From: Tetrahymena thermophila SB210
Lineage: Eukaryota; Ciliophora; Oligohymenophorea; Hymenostomatida; Tetrahymenidae
Direction of reading: 5' to 3'
NCBI RefSeq assembly: GCF_000189635.1
Contig: NW_002476179.1
Coordinates: 37,397-101,396, forward strand
Length of the DNA: 64,000 bases
The first letter of the stretch is position 1. Every line of letters starts with the position of its first letter. The position numbers and the translations under genes are program-made. The notes under the pieces were generated by a model. The model was given only the letters and a program-made list of their open reading frames with translations, was not told where the DNA came from and made no database searches. Positions 51,385 to 64,000 of the stretch are shown here, piece after piece.

Positions 51385-52265
51385 TCAGATTTTATAATTT
51401 ATTTTTTCAACAGGAATGGGTTCAGAGAGCTTTTGAGTTTCTAAATTGAGTACTTGGTATTATGAATAATTAAAGAATCCTGTATCTTTTTTATAGACAG
51501 GAAGATGGAGCATTTTTTCACCTACAAAATCAATCAAATTAAGCTTATCCATCATTTATTATTATTTTGATTACTCTTTGTTGTTTCCATCATCCCCATG
51601 AATTTTTACTATTTACAATAATCTTTCACTTGTTTCTATATCTTTCAATGAATTTAAAAAGATATGTTCTAAGAATTTAGAATCTGTCTTGAAAGTTTCT
51701 TTATATTATTAAATTAATTCTTTAAAAGGTTCTTCAGCTACTTGGCCTGGTTCAGTTAAATGTCTTTTTGTTAAATTAAGAAAAAACTAAATTAAGTTAA
51801 AACTTTATTTATTGTAAATTACTATGTAGAGGTGTATTTTAAAATAAAGAAATCTTCCCTAACCATGTTCACATAATCTAATTCAATTTCGTACTTATCA
51901 AGAATACTTAATTTCTTTCCTACTTCTAAAGTTTCATTTAACAAATCTTCAGAAAATTTAGCATCATATTGCTTTAGCAAATTTGCTAATACTTCTCTAT
52001 CTAATGTATACTCAACGCAGGGTAAAGTAAAATGTTGACATTTTTGGGTATTTACAACAATTTTTCCTTCAATGTCTTACAAAAATAATTTCTATCCAGT
52101 ATGAAAAGAATTCTTAGTGCTTTTTACTTCTATTTACTTAACTAATTCGCTCTTTGCTAAATTTGCATCAAATACTAATAATTTAGAAGAAGACTTTTTA
52201 TTTTTTTATGCTTTTAGTAGCTACTCTGCTTGGCTCTCAGGCTTATTTGATACTATTTCACTCAT
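51385..52265 (-). CDS. Uncharacterised 267-residue protein
   Basis: Two exons, 51864-52265 and 51385-51786, joined across a 77-base intron with donor GTTAGG and acceptor TTTAG, phase 0. Reading through the intron without splicing hits TGA, which supports it. The protein is soluble in appearance, with mixed strands and helices: an N-terminal basic Ser/Lys segment, then HTGQKLFLQDIEGKIVVNTQ, then helical stretches, and a C-terminal part with GEKMLHLPVY. No signal peptide, membrane helix or known catalytic motif. Family not recognised. Confidence 0.7.
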
Positions 52266-52570
52266 TATTTGTTAACTTAATTATTTTTTGATATTTGTAA
52301 TTATTAATAATTAATTTTAAGATTTAAAATTTTTATAATGATTAATTTTTTGAAAAAAACAATAAATATTTATTTGAATTTATTATAAATAAAAAATAGA
52401 ATGATCTAAATTGATTTTTTTGTTTATTTAATTTACTTGTAGAATTTACTTTTATAGTTATAAATCTATTTAAAATAGTAAATTTTTATTTTATTTTCAT
52501 AAATTTTATAAAAATATATTTATTTTTAAGGATTAAATTTTTTTTATTTTGAATAAATTAAAAAAAAAAC
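52266..52570. other. Intergenic AT-rich spacer
   Basis: No gene. The A-run at 52561-52569 reads as a T-run on the minus strand directly after the tRNA, the expected polymerase III terminator. Confidence 0.55.
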
Positions 52571-52642
52571 AGGGACCTGCCAGGATTGAACCGGCGACCT
52601 AAGGATTTGCAGTCCTCCGCTCTGCCACTGAGCTAAAGCCCC
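52571..52642 (-). tRNA. tRNA-Cys (anticodon GCA)
   Basis: On the minus strand the acceptor arms GGGGCTT and AGGTCCC pair (two G-U pairs). The D arm is GCTC..GAGC, the anticodon stem GAGGA/TCCTT encloses loop CTGCAAA with anticodon GCA, and the T arm GCCGG/CTGGC encloses TTCAATC. Internal promoter boxes A (TAGCTCAGTGG) and B (GGTTCAATCC) are present. No intron. In Tetrahymena UGA remains a stop, so this is an ordinary Cys tRNA for UGC/UGU. A run of T residues follows the 3' end. Confidence 0.97.
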
Positions 52643-53339
52643 TTTCATGAAAGCTTAACATGAACTAAAAATATTTCTAATAAATTTTTTTTAAAAAAAA
52701 TCAGTAATAAAGAAAGAAAAAGATATTTTCATATTTTATAAACCATTAAGAATATTCTTATTTCTTAAATGATCAGATAATTAAAGACAATAAATAAATC
52801 CTTAAAACAAAGATTTATAGAATGAGATAAAAATGGCATTAATCAAAATATTATTTGGATATTTATTCCTTGAGGATTTATTTTATCATTCTAGTTTAAT
52901 AATTACATAAATATATATTAAAATTAAAACAATTTTTGAATTGAAAATTACTTAAATAAGTAATCAATCTTTTTTAGTTGATTTAATAATAATTAATTTA
53001 CAAAATTAAATAAATTTATTTATTTAATTAAAAAATAATAATAATTTATTTGTGAAAAAATATTAAGAAAGGATAGTTAGTTATTTACAAACATTTTATT
53101 AAAAACAAAATAATTATTTGATATTTTAAATATTTTTTATTTATTTCATAAAAAAATAATATTTTTTTCTTTTTCTTTTAAGTAATCTTCTTAAAAATAT
53201 AAAATAAAAATGCAAGATTTAATAAAAAATAAATTTATATTTTATTTTGCTAATGAATTAAATTTGTAAAACAATTTTAAAATATAGAATTAAATGAATT
53301 TTAATTATGGTTTTAACATAAATAAAATTTAAATCAAAT
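52643..53339. other. Intergenic region, 0.7 kb
   Basis: Extremely AT-rich, no gene seen. It separates the tRNA from the 3' end of the M16 protease gene. Confidence 0.5.
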
Positions 53340-56300
53340 TCATATTTTATAGGTATAGTAGTCTGGGTGAAGAGAGCACTTAAACTTAATACTTTCAGGG
53401 TTAGTGATATTTTCAAATCCACTATAAGGCTAGGTTACTTTCATATAAAGGGCATTTTGCTCAACGTGCTTAGGACTGACTAAATGAAGTTAGCTGCATC
53501 TTTTGTTTGTGAAGAAAATCTTTTTAAAGGCTTGTACTAAATCAGCTAATTTGATTTTCTTGAGCTCTTCAATCATTTTTTCCTCTTTATATTTAAGTTA
53601 AAATGAAATATAATTAATATAAAACTTTTTATTTTACTCAAGTCAAAAGTATAGTGATGCTAAACAATATATTCAAAGTATCTTTCTGTTTGTTTTTTGA
53701 TGCTAAAGTCTTTTTCTCTAATATCTACCTCTACAGCAGCTCTAATTTTTTCAAACTATTCTGAAGTGAGTTCTTCTAATCTAATTTTCTATTATTCTAA
53801 AAAAATTTTACGTTAAATAAGACATTTTAAGATTAAAAATAAATATTTACATAAGAAGCTATGAATACGAGATGCAAGATACTAAGGAGGTTGAACATCT
53901 GATTAGATTATGAATCTAACAAATCCAACACCTCTGATGGCATTTGTTCTGGACCAGCAAATATATCCAAGACACTCGTTAGTTCTTAATTAAGTAAAGA
54001 AAGATTCTGAAAAAACATTTCCTAGTAATTCCATTATTACCCTGCTTCTTACTGAGACACTTTCTCCATCTTCGTAATTAGCACAGATATAGTTATTTGT
54101 TTCTTCTTCTCCTAGAGTCTCTGTATAAACATATACTTGGTCAACTGCAGGTTAGATTACTCTTCTGTCTATTAAGTCGGACTATTATTTTAAAGTTAAA
54201 TATAAATTTTATTTAAAACATGATTATTTATTTCTTAATCAAAAATATAATTTTATTTAATTATTGAAATATTTTAGTAATTTAAAGACAAACCTTTTTA
54301 ACAGGCTTTGCTCCTCTTTTCTCAAAAATGTGAGCAGTGCAAATATTGCCTATATTTAGAGCAGACTCGGAAGTTAAACTTCCACCGATTAAGAGTTCGA
54401 GTCTAAGTGCTTTCAAGAAATTGGTACTGAATTCAACAAAGGTATCAAATTGGATATTAAGAGACTCTTCTTATAATTGCTTGGGAGAAAAAGTTCTGGT
54501 TTAGAGGAAATATTCATTATATGTATTTCCTTGCTGATAAGGTGGTTGTTTAAAGAAATTTTTCAAATCTTTTTAGAGCTTATTAAGCTAAATCTAGAAC
54601 TCTTTTTATAATTTGGATACATCAAATTCGACTAATTTTTGTAAGTAAAGTTCCATAAAATTAGTAATAGAATCACTAAAACCGTCTACTGTTAAAGTTA
54701 ATTCTTATTTAAATTCTAAATTAGAGTCAAGTAATGCCATCTCTGCTTAATATCTTAATTCTCTAGTAAATTCATTGAATAAATTAGTCCATAATTTAGT
54801 TTAGACTTCAGCTCTTGCAGTCAATCCAAGACCACAGCTATTTTTTAATAATTATAAACATTTTTAATTTAAATAAAACTAATTTTTAAACTTTACTCAT
54901 TGTTTTTAAAACGTAACTTCAATGTAACCTTAGGAATCTTAAATTAGCTATCTTATTTATACCAAAGTTCGATAAATTCGTTATTTAAAAGATCCTTAGG
55001 AGGAGCATCAGTTTCACTTGTAAATAAATCGAATTTTTAGGGAAGTAATGTATTCTTAGGAGGTAAATCCATTTTCTTGCTATCATGAGGTATTTATGGA
55101 TTTTCAAAGGCTTTGATAATAGATTCAGAGATAGGTTCAATTGAATATTTAGTTTAATAGTACTTTTCTGTTAAATTACACTCTTCGGTTAAAGTTGGAG
55201 ATATTAAAGTAATCCTTAAATTGTCTACTATTAAAGCATCGAGAGCACTCTATAATAAGTCTTTATCATAAGGCTCTGGAGCGTTGTCTGTTCTCAAAAT
55301 ATCAATATACTCACACTCTTGCATGGCAGTAGCAATTTCATATGTATAATCAATAGGTTCTTCTTTATCTTTAAAGTCAAATTTCAACTATGAAATATTC
55401 TTGAATTCATCATAAACCCATTGTTAATTGGCCTTTTCTTTGAGCATCTTAGTGTAGGCAGAAACAAAATTAATTACTTTTTCATAATTTTCAAAACCTT
55501 GTTCAGTTAAAACAACTGTCACAGAGAGCTAAGAAAATAATCCCATGATTTAACTTTCACTTGATCTCAAGGCCTCAGCATATCCGGCATCCATGAGAGC
55601 ACTTAATAAACTGTGTTCTCCTTCATGTCCGTAAAGATAGCTGAACAATTTAGTTGGATTTTTTCTGTAATTCTTTTCATAATTTGGCAAAACCCAAGAG
55701 AATTTTAACTTATTTAAAAATTTATATTTTAACTTAAAATCAAAACTACATTTTTAAAATGAATTTTTACTCTTTTTTCTTATTTGCAAGGAACTATTTT
55801 TAAGAACTTTTTAAGATTAGTTGAATCGAAAGGGCTTTCTTTGTAAACAGGTTTTGGTAATTTACGGTTAGGTATTTAAGAAAATAGTTCTACAGCCTAA
55901 GTTTCAAGTTCCTCCAAAGTTTCATTTGAAAGAATGACAACTTTAGTAAGGTTTGAAGAGTAGTATTAATTGTAGAACTTAATTAGATCTTCACGAGTTG
56001 ATTCAAAATTCAAAGTCTCGAGATTACCTGTTCCAAATTTATTAAAAGGATTTCCTTCTTTACTTGTGGATCTATTTAATTGATATTCCCTCCATAGATC
56101 TTATTACAAATTTTTTTAATTTTCGCTATTTACTGCATTCATTTCTCTAGATGTCAACTCCTTAGTAAATAGTGGCTCAATGAAGAACCATGCAAATCTA
56201 AAATTATAAAAATAATTTTTATGAGCTTTGATGTTATTTATTAGCATTCAAGTGTAATTATATTAACATACCTATCAAGAGCTTCTTTAAATCCTGCATT

Positions 56301-56680
56301 AGAGCAATGGAAGAAGTAGTTAGTTTAATCTAAAGCTGTGAATGCATTAGAATATCCTGAATATTGATTTAAATGCTAATCGAATTGTGAAGCATCTGGA
56401 TACTTCTTAGTACCTAAAAAGAGCATGTGTTCTAAGAAATGAGCAAGGCCTATTTAATTTATACATTTTAATTCTTCGTATTTTATAAAAAATTTTATTT
56501 ACCCTATCTTTCAATTGGATCTTAAAGTTGGCCAGCATTTACATTTACTGCTGCTGAGCTCTTATCAGTAGTAGGATCTGAAATTAATAAAATTTCAATA
56601 TCATTAACTGGTAACTTAATTAATTTGTATTTTCTATCATCTGATTTGGAAGCAACTGGTTGCTAAAGTGTGACACTCAT
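53340..56680 (-). CDS. Insulysin-like M16A zinc metalloprotease
   Basis: Eight exons: 56503-56680, 56272-56449, 55771-56197, 54897-55708, 54294-54837, 53851-54181, 53638-53796 and 53340-53584, giving 957 residues, near the 1000 of insulin-degrading enzyme and yeast Ste23. The inverted zinc motif HFLEH lies at residues 63-67 (His63, catalytic Glu66, His67), in GLAHFLEHMLFLGTKKYP. The third ligand is Glu144 in REMNAVNSEN, followed by NPFNKFGTGN, a strong insulysin signature. The later domains carry LRTNECLGYIC, matching the family's RTxEQLGY with Cys in place of Gln. These enzymes close around short peptides and degrade them. There is no targeting sequence before the catalytic domain, so it is probably cytosolic. 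Splice phases all agree. Confidence 0.93.
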
Positions 56681-57619
56681 TTTAATTTTGTTGGCTATTT
56701 AGATACTTTTGAGAATAGATATGAAAAAGTAAGATATTTTTTTATTTTAATTATTGAATATTAACTATATTTGACAATAGATTTTATATTCAACAGAAGA
56801 TCAGATATCTTTTGATAGCAGTAAAAAATCAAATGATTAATAAAAAACAGAAAATTAGTTTTACATTTATTGATTTATATTTTCTTCCAAAGTTGTTTGA
56901 AATAAAAGAAAATATAATTATTTTTTTAAACTCTATCTTTATCATGATAAAATATTAATATAATTTTACAAATTATTCTAAAATGAATTTTAAATATTAC
57001 AAATAATAAACAAAAATGTTATTTTCTTTATGAAAAAAGTTAATTTTTTACAATCAAAAATATTTGAAAAATAAAATTTATAAAATTTTATGAAGATATT
57101 TTTTTTGTTTTTGTTCACTAAAAATATTTTATTTTAAATTTTATTATAAAAAGCAATAAATTAATCAATTTCAATAAAAGAGTTACATTTTGAAATTTAA
57201 AAAACTAATCTGTTCAAATATTTTCTTTTTTTATAGAAAATTTCATAAGAAAATAATTTTAAATGTGTTAAATTGAAAACTATTTTTAAATTTTACTAAG
57301 TAAAGCATTTAGCAGTTATTTACTGGCTTTTTTGGTTTATAGAAATGCACAAAAAGATTTGAATGATCTTTTCAATATACTACAAACATACATTTTTTAA
57401 ATTGAAAATTTTTTTTATAAAAAAAGAAGCAATTTCTATCAATATTTCTTAAAATTATTACGATTTTGTTATTATTCAAATTATATTTATTTTTTATTGG
57501 AACAAACAAATCTAAAAGTATTACAAATTAAATCTAGATTAAATTTTTGTATAATACAATATAGCCCTAATTTTCAAAAGTATTTTTTAGTAATTGTAAT
57601 TTAAAATAAAATAAATCAA
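56681..57619. other. Divergent intergenic region
   Basis: AT-rich, no gene. It lies between two genes transcribed away from each other, so it must contain both promoters. No shared motif was recognised. Confidence 0.55.
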
Positions 57620-58314
57620 ATGGATTAAGAAGACCTTTAATAAATTGCTTCAGGTTTTAGATTTATTATAGAATTTTATTAGTTAGCATATATCCTTATG
57701 GAATATGAAAATTGAACTGTTATAAACATCATTTTTAATTAGAAAGAATTGTAGATTTGACAAAGGCAATTAGCGGAATAGAAGGAAAGAGACTTCAAAG
57801 TATTGCTTTTAAAATATATAATGCAAGGTAATTTCTATTTATTGAAATTGTATTTAAATCTTGGTTTTTTCATTTTTTTTGAGTTAAATTCACTCTAAAA
57901 ACTTTAGAAAAGAGGTTTGGGAGAGAGTGAGAAATAGAAAAACAGAAACTAACAAAAAAGCTATACACACTGAATTACAAAGAAATTTAGAAGAGTTTTT
58001 AGACAAAGTAAGTACTTATTTGAATATTAGAATGAAAGAAAGCAGGTGTGAATATTTATATTTTTAACTTAGAAAAAAGAAGAAAAGAAGATAGACATAG
58101 AATAAATATAAATTTTTAAAAATAAAGACTAATACACAAAACAAGCACCTTAAGTTGAACTCCACAAAATAGTAAGAATTTTTAATTTATTTTACAAATT
58201 AATGAATCTTTATGTGAATAATAGGAAGATAAAATAGATATTATTAGAGGACTGCCTTAGGATATATGCAAACTAAAATCATTGTTTGAGTAAGATGAAG
58301 ATTTAGATGATTGA
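57620..58314 (+). CDS. Small helical protein, unknown, five exons
   Basis: Exons 57620-57653, 57743-57837 trimmed at 57827, 57908-58007, 58073-58171 and 58225-58314 give 135 residues with consistent phases. The second exon runs 57743-57827. The chain looks like a continuous helical protein: ERIVDLTKAISGIEGKRLQS, then KEVWERVRNRK, then ELQRNLEEFLDKKKEEKK, ending in an acidic tail (FEQDEDLDD). That fits a coiled-coil subunit of a larger complex. No membrane segment. I do not recognise the family. The very short first exon (11 codons) is the least certain part. Confidence 0.6.
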
Positions 58315-58908
58315 AGATTTCATTAAAAGAAAAAAAATAAGGGATTTTATTAATTAAAAAAGAAGAGTGAAAAACACTTTAAAGAATATTAAAAATAAAT
58401 TTAAAAATTCTAAAAAATTATTTAAAAGCTTTTTATAATTTATTTCTAAAAAATATTTCTTTAATTTCTTGTAAATGCAATTGTGATTTATTTTGTAACT
58501 AGCTTGATTCGCATTTATTATAAAGATTAAATTAGCAACCAGCATCGTGCATAATTTGATTTCAAATATTTTTGATTTGGGCACCAATTTATAAATGATG
58601 ATGAGATTAATATCAAAATTAAATAGATTTTTAAAATTATAAGCATATCATATTTCTATGTTTGTCTCTTTTACATTAGAAACATTTGTAGCTTGAAAAA
58701 ACAAATATTATATAATTTAAAGCAATAAAAAATCATTTGGATACGAAATAGAAGATATAAAGGAGTTAAATAATTCTTTATCATCAAAAATTAGTTTAAT
58801 TATAATTATTATTAACAGTAAGCATCATAAGCGAATAAAGATAATAGTAAAGCAATCAAATATATTCAATATCAATTATTACAATATTCAAAATTACCAA
58901 TTATTTAA
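58315..58908. other. Intergenic region, 0.6 kb
   Basis: No gene supported. A 77-codon minus-strand frame at 58354-58587 has no TAA/TAG glutamine and no protein-like composition. A further 5' exon of the deubiquitinase cannot be excluded. Confidence 0.45.
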
Positions 58909-61900
58909 ATGATGGAGAGCGAACCTGATAAAAAGCTTAAAGATGCAAATTAATCAAATTAAGAAAATGATAAAAATGGACATGAAATGTAAATGTTATT
59001 AATAGAGTTATAATGAATTCATTTTATTTAAAAGTGAGGAATAAATACCTTACGTAGGCTTAAGAAATTAAGGAAATACATGCTACATGAACAGCTATTT
59101 GCAGACGCTTTACCATTTGGGAGATTTTACAAGATTAGTGTTATAGATACCAACTCATGGAGAACCTTTGGTTTTTCCAGACTCGATGCAAATCCTCTTT
59201 AATGGTCTGCTAAAAGAAAGTCGAGCTGTATAAACTCAATAATAATTTACAAAAAGCTTTTATATATTAAAAGTGATTAATTATACTTTTATAAAAATTA
59301 GTAAAGCACTGTGGAACTTTGCAAGAGTTTTGGCTGGGATAGAGAAGACGCATTCAATTAGTAGGATGTACAGGAATTTAGTTGTAAAATAAACAGAAAC
59401 AATATATTTATTTATTTATTTATTTGTTTTAAACAAAATGGTTTTATTAAACATAAATTAGGCAACATAATTGAAGCTTTAGAAAGAAAAGTGGACAAAT
59501 ATGAAAAATTAAAAGGAAGCATTTAAAATCTGTTTTAAGGAGTAGCAAAAAACTATATAAGATGCAAAAACGTTGAGTTTTGTTCAGAAAGAAAAGAAAC
59601 ATTTTTTGACATTTAGTTATAGGTTAAAGGTACTTTATAAAAAGTATAGTTATTAAAGAAAACATTTAACCTCAAATAAAATATTTATTTTATAGGTAAA
59701 AAAGATATCTACGAATCACTGATGGAATACACTTCTGAAGAGCTCATGACTGGTGATAATTAAGTACAAATAAATGCTAAAAATATTCATTATTAAAAGA
59801 TAATTATTTAAAATAGTATGACACTGAAGATCCAAAGTTTGGTAGACAAGATGCAATCAAAGGAATAAAATTTTAAAGTTTGCCTCCCATTTTACAAATT
59901 ACTCTAAAGAGGTTTGATTTCGACTACCAGAAGGTACAAAACAATTTGCTTATATATAATATACTAACAAAATTTAGCTGATTTATTTAATAATATACAT
60001 AGATGAGACTTGTAAAAATTTTAGATAAATACAACTACCCTTTAGAATTAAACTTGTATGACTTTATGGATAATTCAGCCAAGGAAAATGATTTGTCAAA
60101 AGTAATGAATGCTTAAAAGTTTTAATTAATTATTATTGAATTGAATTAATTTCTGTTAATTAAAAGGAAAATTGCTTGTATACTTTATATGCAGTATTGA
60201 TTCATAGTGGTAAATAAAGTGGCTCAGGTCACTATTATGTCTATATAAATAAACTTAACAAATGGTATAAATTTAATGACTCTCGTGTTGATATAATTTC
60301 TGAAGAAGAAGTTCTTACTGGTGGCGAAGGAGGTGAATTTACTGAAAAAAAATATATTTAGGTACTGCAATTTTTAAGATAAAATTTAAAAAAACTTTGT
60401 TTAAATTTTAAAAAGTAAACAGAAAAAATAGAGGAAACTACAATACAAAAAAAAGAAACAGCTTATATGCTTGTCTATGTATAAAAAAATAAAGCAAATT
60501 AAATTCTCAAAGATATAACTGATGCTGACATCCCTCAATAAATAAAAACTATATATCTGGAAAAGAAGAAAAGAGAAGAAGCAGAAAGAAGAAACAGAGA
60601 GTATTTCTAAGTAAAGCTTTTGACTTTTTAAGATTTATAGCAAACAAATGGTATTATTTTTTCATTTAAATACATTTTTTACTAAATTTTAAAATTTAAA
60701 ACATTTAAAAAAGTTTTTTTTTTAATTCTCAAGTAAAGTTTTTTTTTTTTTTAAATTTATTGATTTAATAAAAAAGGGAATTCTTTATTTTTCCATAAAA
60801 ACCATAAAAATGAATATGTCTCTACTGAAAATTTTGATCATATTGGAAAAAATATCTCCTTAAAAAATATGATAACTTTAGATTATTTTCTAAAATAGCT
60901 GGCAAATTAGTTAAAATGCAATGAAAAAGATATTTTATTATTCAAAATTACTTATGGAGTTTAACTAGAAAAAGTTGCTAATTTATCTCATTTACTTTAA
61001 TTAAATATGGGAAATTTTAAAGTTAAGTAGATATTTTAAAGTAAGATTTTTTCCTGTTAGGATTATGCTTTGCTTGTCCTTGCTTTAAACCCAAATAGGC
61101 TTAATTTATCATTAGAAAATATTACAGATGAATATTAAAATGAAGAAGACGATGACAATGTCATGGCTAAATAATCTATCGAAATTACAATCGATGCTGA
61201 AGTAATAAATAATTAACTTTGTTAATATAAAGTTCTTAAATAAACTTTCAAGTTTAATATTTTTGAATCAAAAATTAATTATTTTAAGTTAAAGCTTCAT
61301 TTTAAAATTAGGAAAAATAAACGAAAGATGAACTATTAAAATAGTAGAAACTAGTGATTTTTTATAAACTAATACATATAGCAGATAAACCAGGATAGCT
61401 ATTATTGGATTCAAATAATAGTTTGTAAATTAAATTGACTAATTACATTTACGTCAGAGTTTGGGATAACTTTGAATTAGCAGTTTAAAAAATAGCAAAA
61501 TAATAAAATATAAGTGAGTCGAAACTGTGCTAAAACTTTGAATTTTATTAAGAGAAAAATCACTTAGCCTATCCTTTAGATATTAATGATATTTATAATA
61601 AAAAAGTATATGAAGTTCTTCATAATCGTTATTATGGTGTTTTGGTGCTTAAAGACACAAACTTAGATAAATTATCAAATGAAGTAAGATTTTTAAGTAT
61701 TTAAACAAGATTTAAAAGAATCAATTGACTTAATTATAAAGAAAATTGATATAGAAGATATCTATAAATAAAAAGAGAACACATATCGAGTTACATTTGA
61801 TCCTGTAATAAATATTATTTTTTAAATGTTTATTTCATTTTAATAATATTCATTTATTTATTTATTTTAAAAGACTGAATCATCTTGTCTTATCTAAGAA

Positions 61901-63080
61901 AAAAAATCATATGAACTTAAAGGGGAGTACACTTTTGATATGGTCTAAAGAAGTATTAATGAAGTAAAAAGTGTTAGTTAAATCTTTTTAAAAATGAAAC
62001 ATATTTATTTTGTATAAAGGATTATTACAATGATGAAAAGGATTATTAAAAAATATACTTTTAATACTATGATTAAGATAAAAAAGTAAACATTTTTTTA
62101 TTCAATTCACATACTAATTAATTTGTATCTAATTACAATGAATGATCAGAAATAAACTAACTAATCAAATTTATTAACTAAAAATAATTTAATTAATTAA
62201 TTAATTAGAGATGGGTAGACTTTGCTATCGATGAAAACACATTAATAAGCGATTTAAATGATATTTGTGAATTGAGATTTGGCTATGATGAAAATATGAA
62301 AGCATATGATAGAAGTACATGTGTCAACTATAAGTTTTATTTAATGGATCATAGCTAACAGGTATATTTAATAAATAAACCTCAAGAGAAAGCTATCATA
62401 ATCTATTAATAAACTAAGCTGTAAAATTATATAGAATTAGTGGAAGAAAATCCTGATTAAATGTATTAATTTATTTGAAATATTTTTAAAAAAATTTTTA
62501 AATCTATTAAAAAAGATCATATAATCTTAAAGACAATCTAAGAAACTAAATAATCGTTTCAAGAGTGAATAAAAGAAATCCACATTTACTAGTTAGATGT
62601 TAAAATCTATCAATTACAATGAATATTGTTTCAACTTAAAATTATAAATATATGCATATTTTGGAAAGACCTTATATTTAAGAAGAAGACTACCTCATAG
62701 CAGGCTGCTTTACAGATAGCGAAAATACTTACTTTGGTCATCCTTTTTTGATGGTTGAATCTAAAAATACAAAAATAAGTGATTTTTATGAAAAAATAAA
62801 TCATCAATTTAAAAATAAAAAAATAAATAAATTCTTTGATTAAGATAGTTAATCTTAGATTACAAAATTTGATGCTGTTCTAACTTATAATTAAAATAAT
62901 GAAAACAGTAATATTTCAAAAACTATAAATATCACCTAAAACTAAAACTGCACTGATACTATCGAAAGTTTAGGTGTGCATGAGAATTTTGAAGAGTAAG
63001 AGTATATGATTTTAAAAATTAAAATATATGGAATAGATCTTTCTTCAAATATAAAAAGGATTTAATCATCTTAAAACTGA
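58909..63080 (+). CDS. USP7/Ubp15-type ubiquitin carboxyl-terminal hydrolase
   Basis: Sixteen exons: 58909-58988, 59035-59272, 59326-59380, 59462-59629, 59696-59763, 59817-59933, 60003-60101, 60167-60361, 60416-60650, 60777-61201, 61312-61683, 61742-61804, 61874-61963, 62020-62085, 62209-62462 and 62516-63080, about 1029 residues. The catalytic domain follows a 26-residue N-terminus. Cys43 is in GLRNQGNTCYMNS, His297 in GSGHYYVYIN and Asp313 in KFNDSRV, a complete USP triad. USP7-specific marks are KSFGWDREDAFNQQDVQEF, FFDIQLQVKG, LPPILQITLKRFDFD and, after the catalytic domain, TDADIPQQI. The C-terminal 600 residues correspond to the USP7 ubiquitin-like domains (GHPFLMVESKNTKISDFYEKI). The TRAF/MATH domain normally before the catalytic domain is absent. 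The splice between exons 2 and 3 is the least certain. The gene removes ubiquitin from proteins. Confidence 0.93.
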
Positions 63081-63700
63081 AGCTATAAATAATCAAAAGC
63101 ATATTTTTATAAAAATTTATTTTTATTCAATAAAATTTGTTTTCTATTTTTCTTGAAAAATAATTTTATATTTTCGTAATTATATTTCTTTGTTTTAAAA
63201 TTAATTCAAAAACGGAGATAAATTTTTATTTTATCCTATGTCTATGTATAAAAAAGTAAAGTTCCATATATTAAAAAAAATGTTTAATTAAAAATTATTT
63301 CAAAAAACTATCTAAAATTGGATTACTTCTGTTGAAGTATTATTTAAAAGTATTTTAAATAATTCAATATTTATTATTAATTTAAGAACTTTTGTTTATG
63401 AGATTTTAAATTGACTGATTTATTAAATTTAGATCTTATTCTAATCAATATAATGTTAATATTATTTCATCATTAACAAAATATAATATAAAATATAAAT
63501 TTTTACTTTATTTAAATATTTTGTTAAAATTATTATTAAAGTGTTTTTATTTTTTGAAATAACTAAAATTTATTTCATTTTATAACAAAATTTAATTAAA
63601 AAAATTAATATTAAATATAAATTATTACTTTATTTTTTTTAGAATAAATTATTAAACTTTTGTTCAAAATTAATTTTTTGAAAAGAAAAATATGAATGAA
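63081..63700. other. Subtelomeric spacer
   Basis: About 620 bases of AT-rich DNA without a gene between the deubiquitinase stop and the telomere. It contains no interstitial TTGGGG copies and no obvious repeat, so telomere addition was directly onto ordinary flanking DNA. Confidence 0.7.
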
Positions 63701-64000
63701 TGGGGTTGGGGTTGGGGTTGGGGTTGGGGTTGGGGTTGGGGTTGGGGTTGGGGTTGGGGTTGGGGTTGGGGTTGGGGTTGGGGTTGGGGTTGGGGTTGGG
63801 GTTGGGGTTGGGGTTGGGGTTGGGGTTGGGGTTGGGGTTGGGGTTGGGGTTGGGGTTGGGGTTGGGGTTGGGGTTGGGGTTGGGGTTGGGGTTGGGGTTG
63901 GGGTTGGGGTTGGGGTTGGGGTTGGGGTTGGGGTTGGGGTTGGGGTTGGGGTTGGGGTTGGGGTTGGGGTTGGGGTTGGGGTTGGGGTTGGGGTTGGGGT
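63701..64000 (+). repeat. Macronuclear telomere, (TTGGGG)n
   Basis: About 50 perfect TTGGGG units run to the end of the window, with the G-rich strand 5' to 3' toward the end, the correct orientation for a right chromosome end. The Tetrahymena telomerase template adds exactly this repeat, and about 300 bp is a normal macronuclear telomere length. No variant unit was seen. Confidence 0.99.

Noticed and set aside
58354..58587. 77-codon minus-strand frame
   Set aside because: Hydrophobic/Lys composition of random AT-rich DNA and no glutamine TAR codons.

Overview
The window is the right end of a ciliate macronuclear chromosome, almost certainly Tetrahymena (T. thermophila or a close relative). 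Three things show this. The last 300 bases are an uninterrupted TTGGGG telomere. The DNA is extremely AT-rich, with short GT..AG introns, mostly about 50-80 bases. Every recognisable gene reads through many TAA and TAG codons as glutamine and ends only at TGA. A standard-code ORF search therefore cuts each gene into fragments; the models here were rebuilt by hand with ciliate code 6, checking splice phase at each intron.

Layout: 1-4973 is gene-free and carries a diverged repeat (about 90 bp, recurring roughly every 150-250 bp). 4974-21386 holds four plus-strand genes: a 13-exon protein of unknown function, a single-exon protein of unknown function, a giant N-myristoylation-type calpain protease, and the mu subunit of the AP-1 clathrin adaptor. 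23558-26603 holds two minus-strand genes: a two-pass membrane protein and a Q/N-rich protein. 27565-46754 is a tandem triplication. Each unit has a plus-strand gene for a pepsin-fold membrane protein that has lost its catalytic motifs, followed by the 3' end of a minus-strand glucose-6-phosphate isomerase (GPI) gene. Only the last unit has the whole GPI gene; the first two carry 3' exons cut off inside introns. 47664-56680 holds minus-strand genes for an ankyrin-repeat protein, an unknown 267-residue protein, tRNA-Cys and an insulysin-like M16 metalloprotease. 57620-63080 holds a small unknown gene and a USP7/Ubp15-type deubiquitinase, which stops about 620 bases before the telomere.

The genes are separate eukaryotic transcription units with no operon logic. 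Several act in protein turnover or trafficking (calpain, M16 protease, USP7, AP-1), but I see no evidence that they form one pathway. The most unusual item is the pseudo-aspartyl-protease/GPI triplication: the protease-like frames stay open in all three copies while at least one accompanying GPI fragment is clearly broken.
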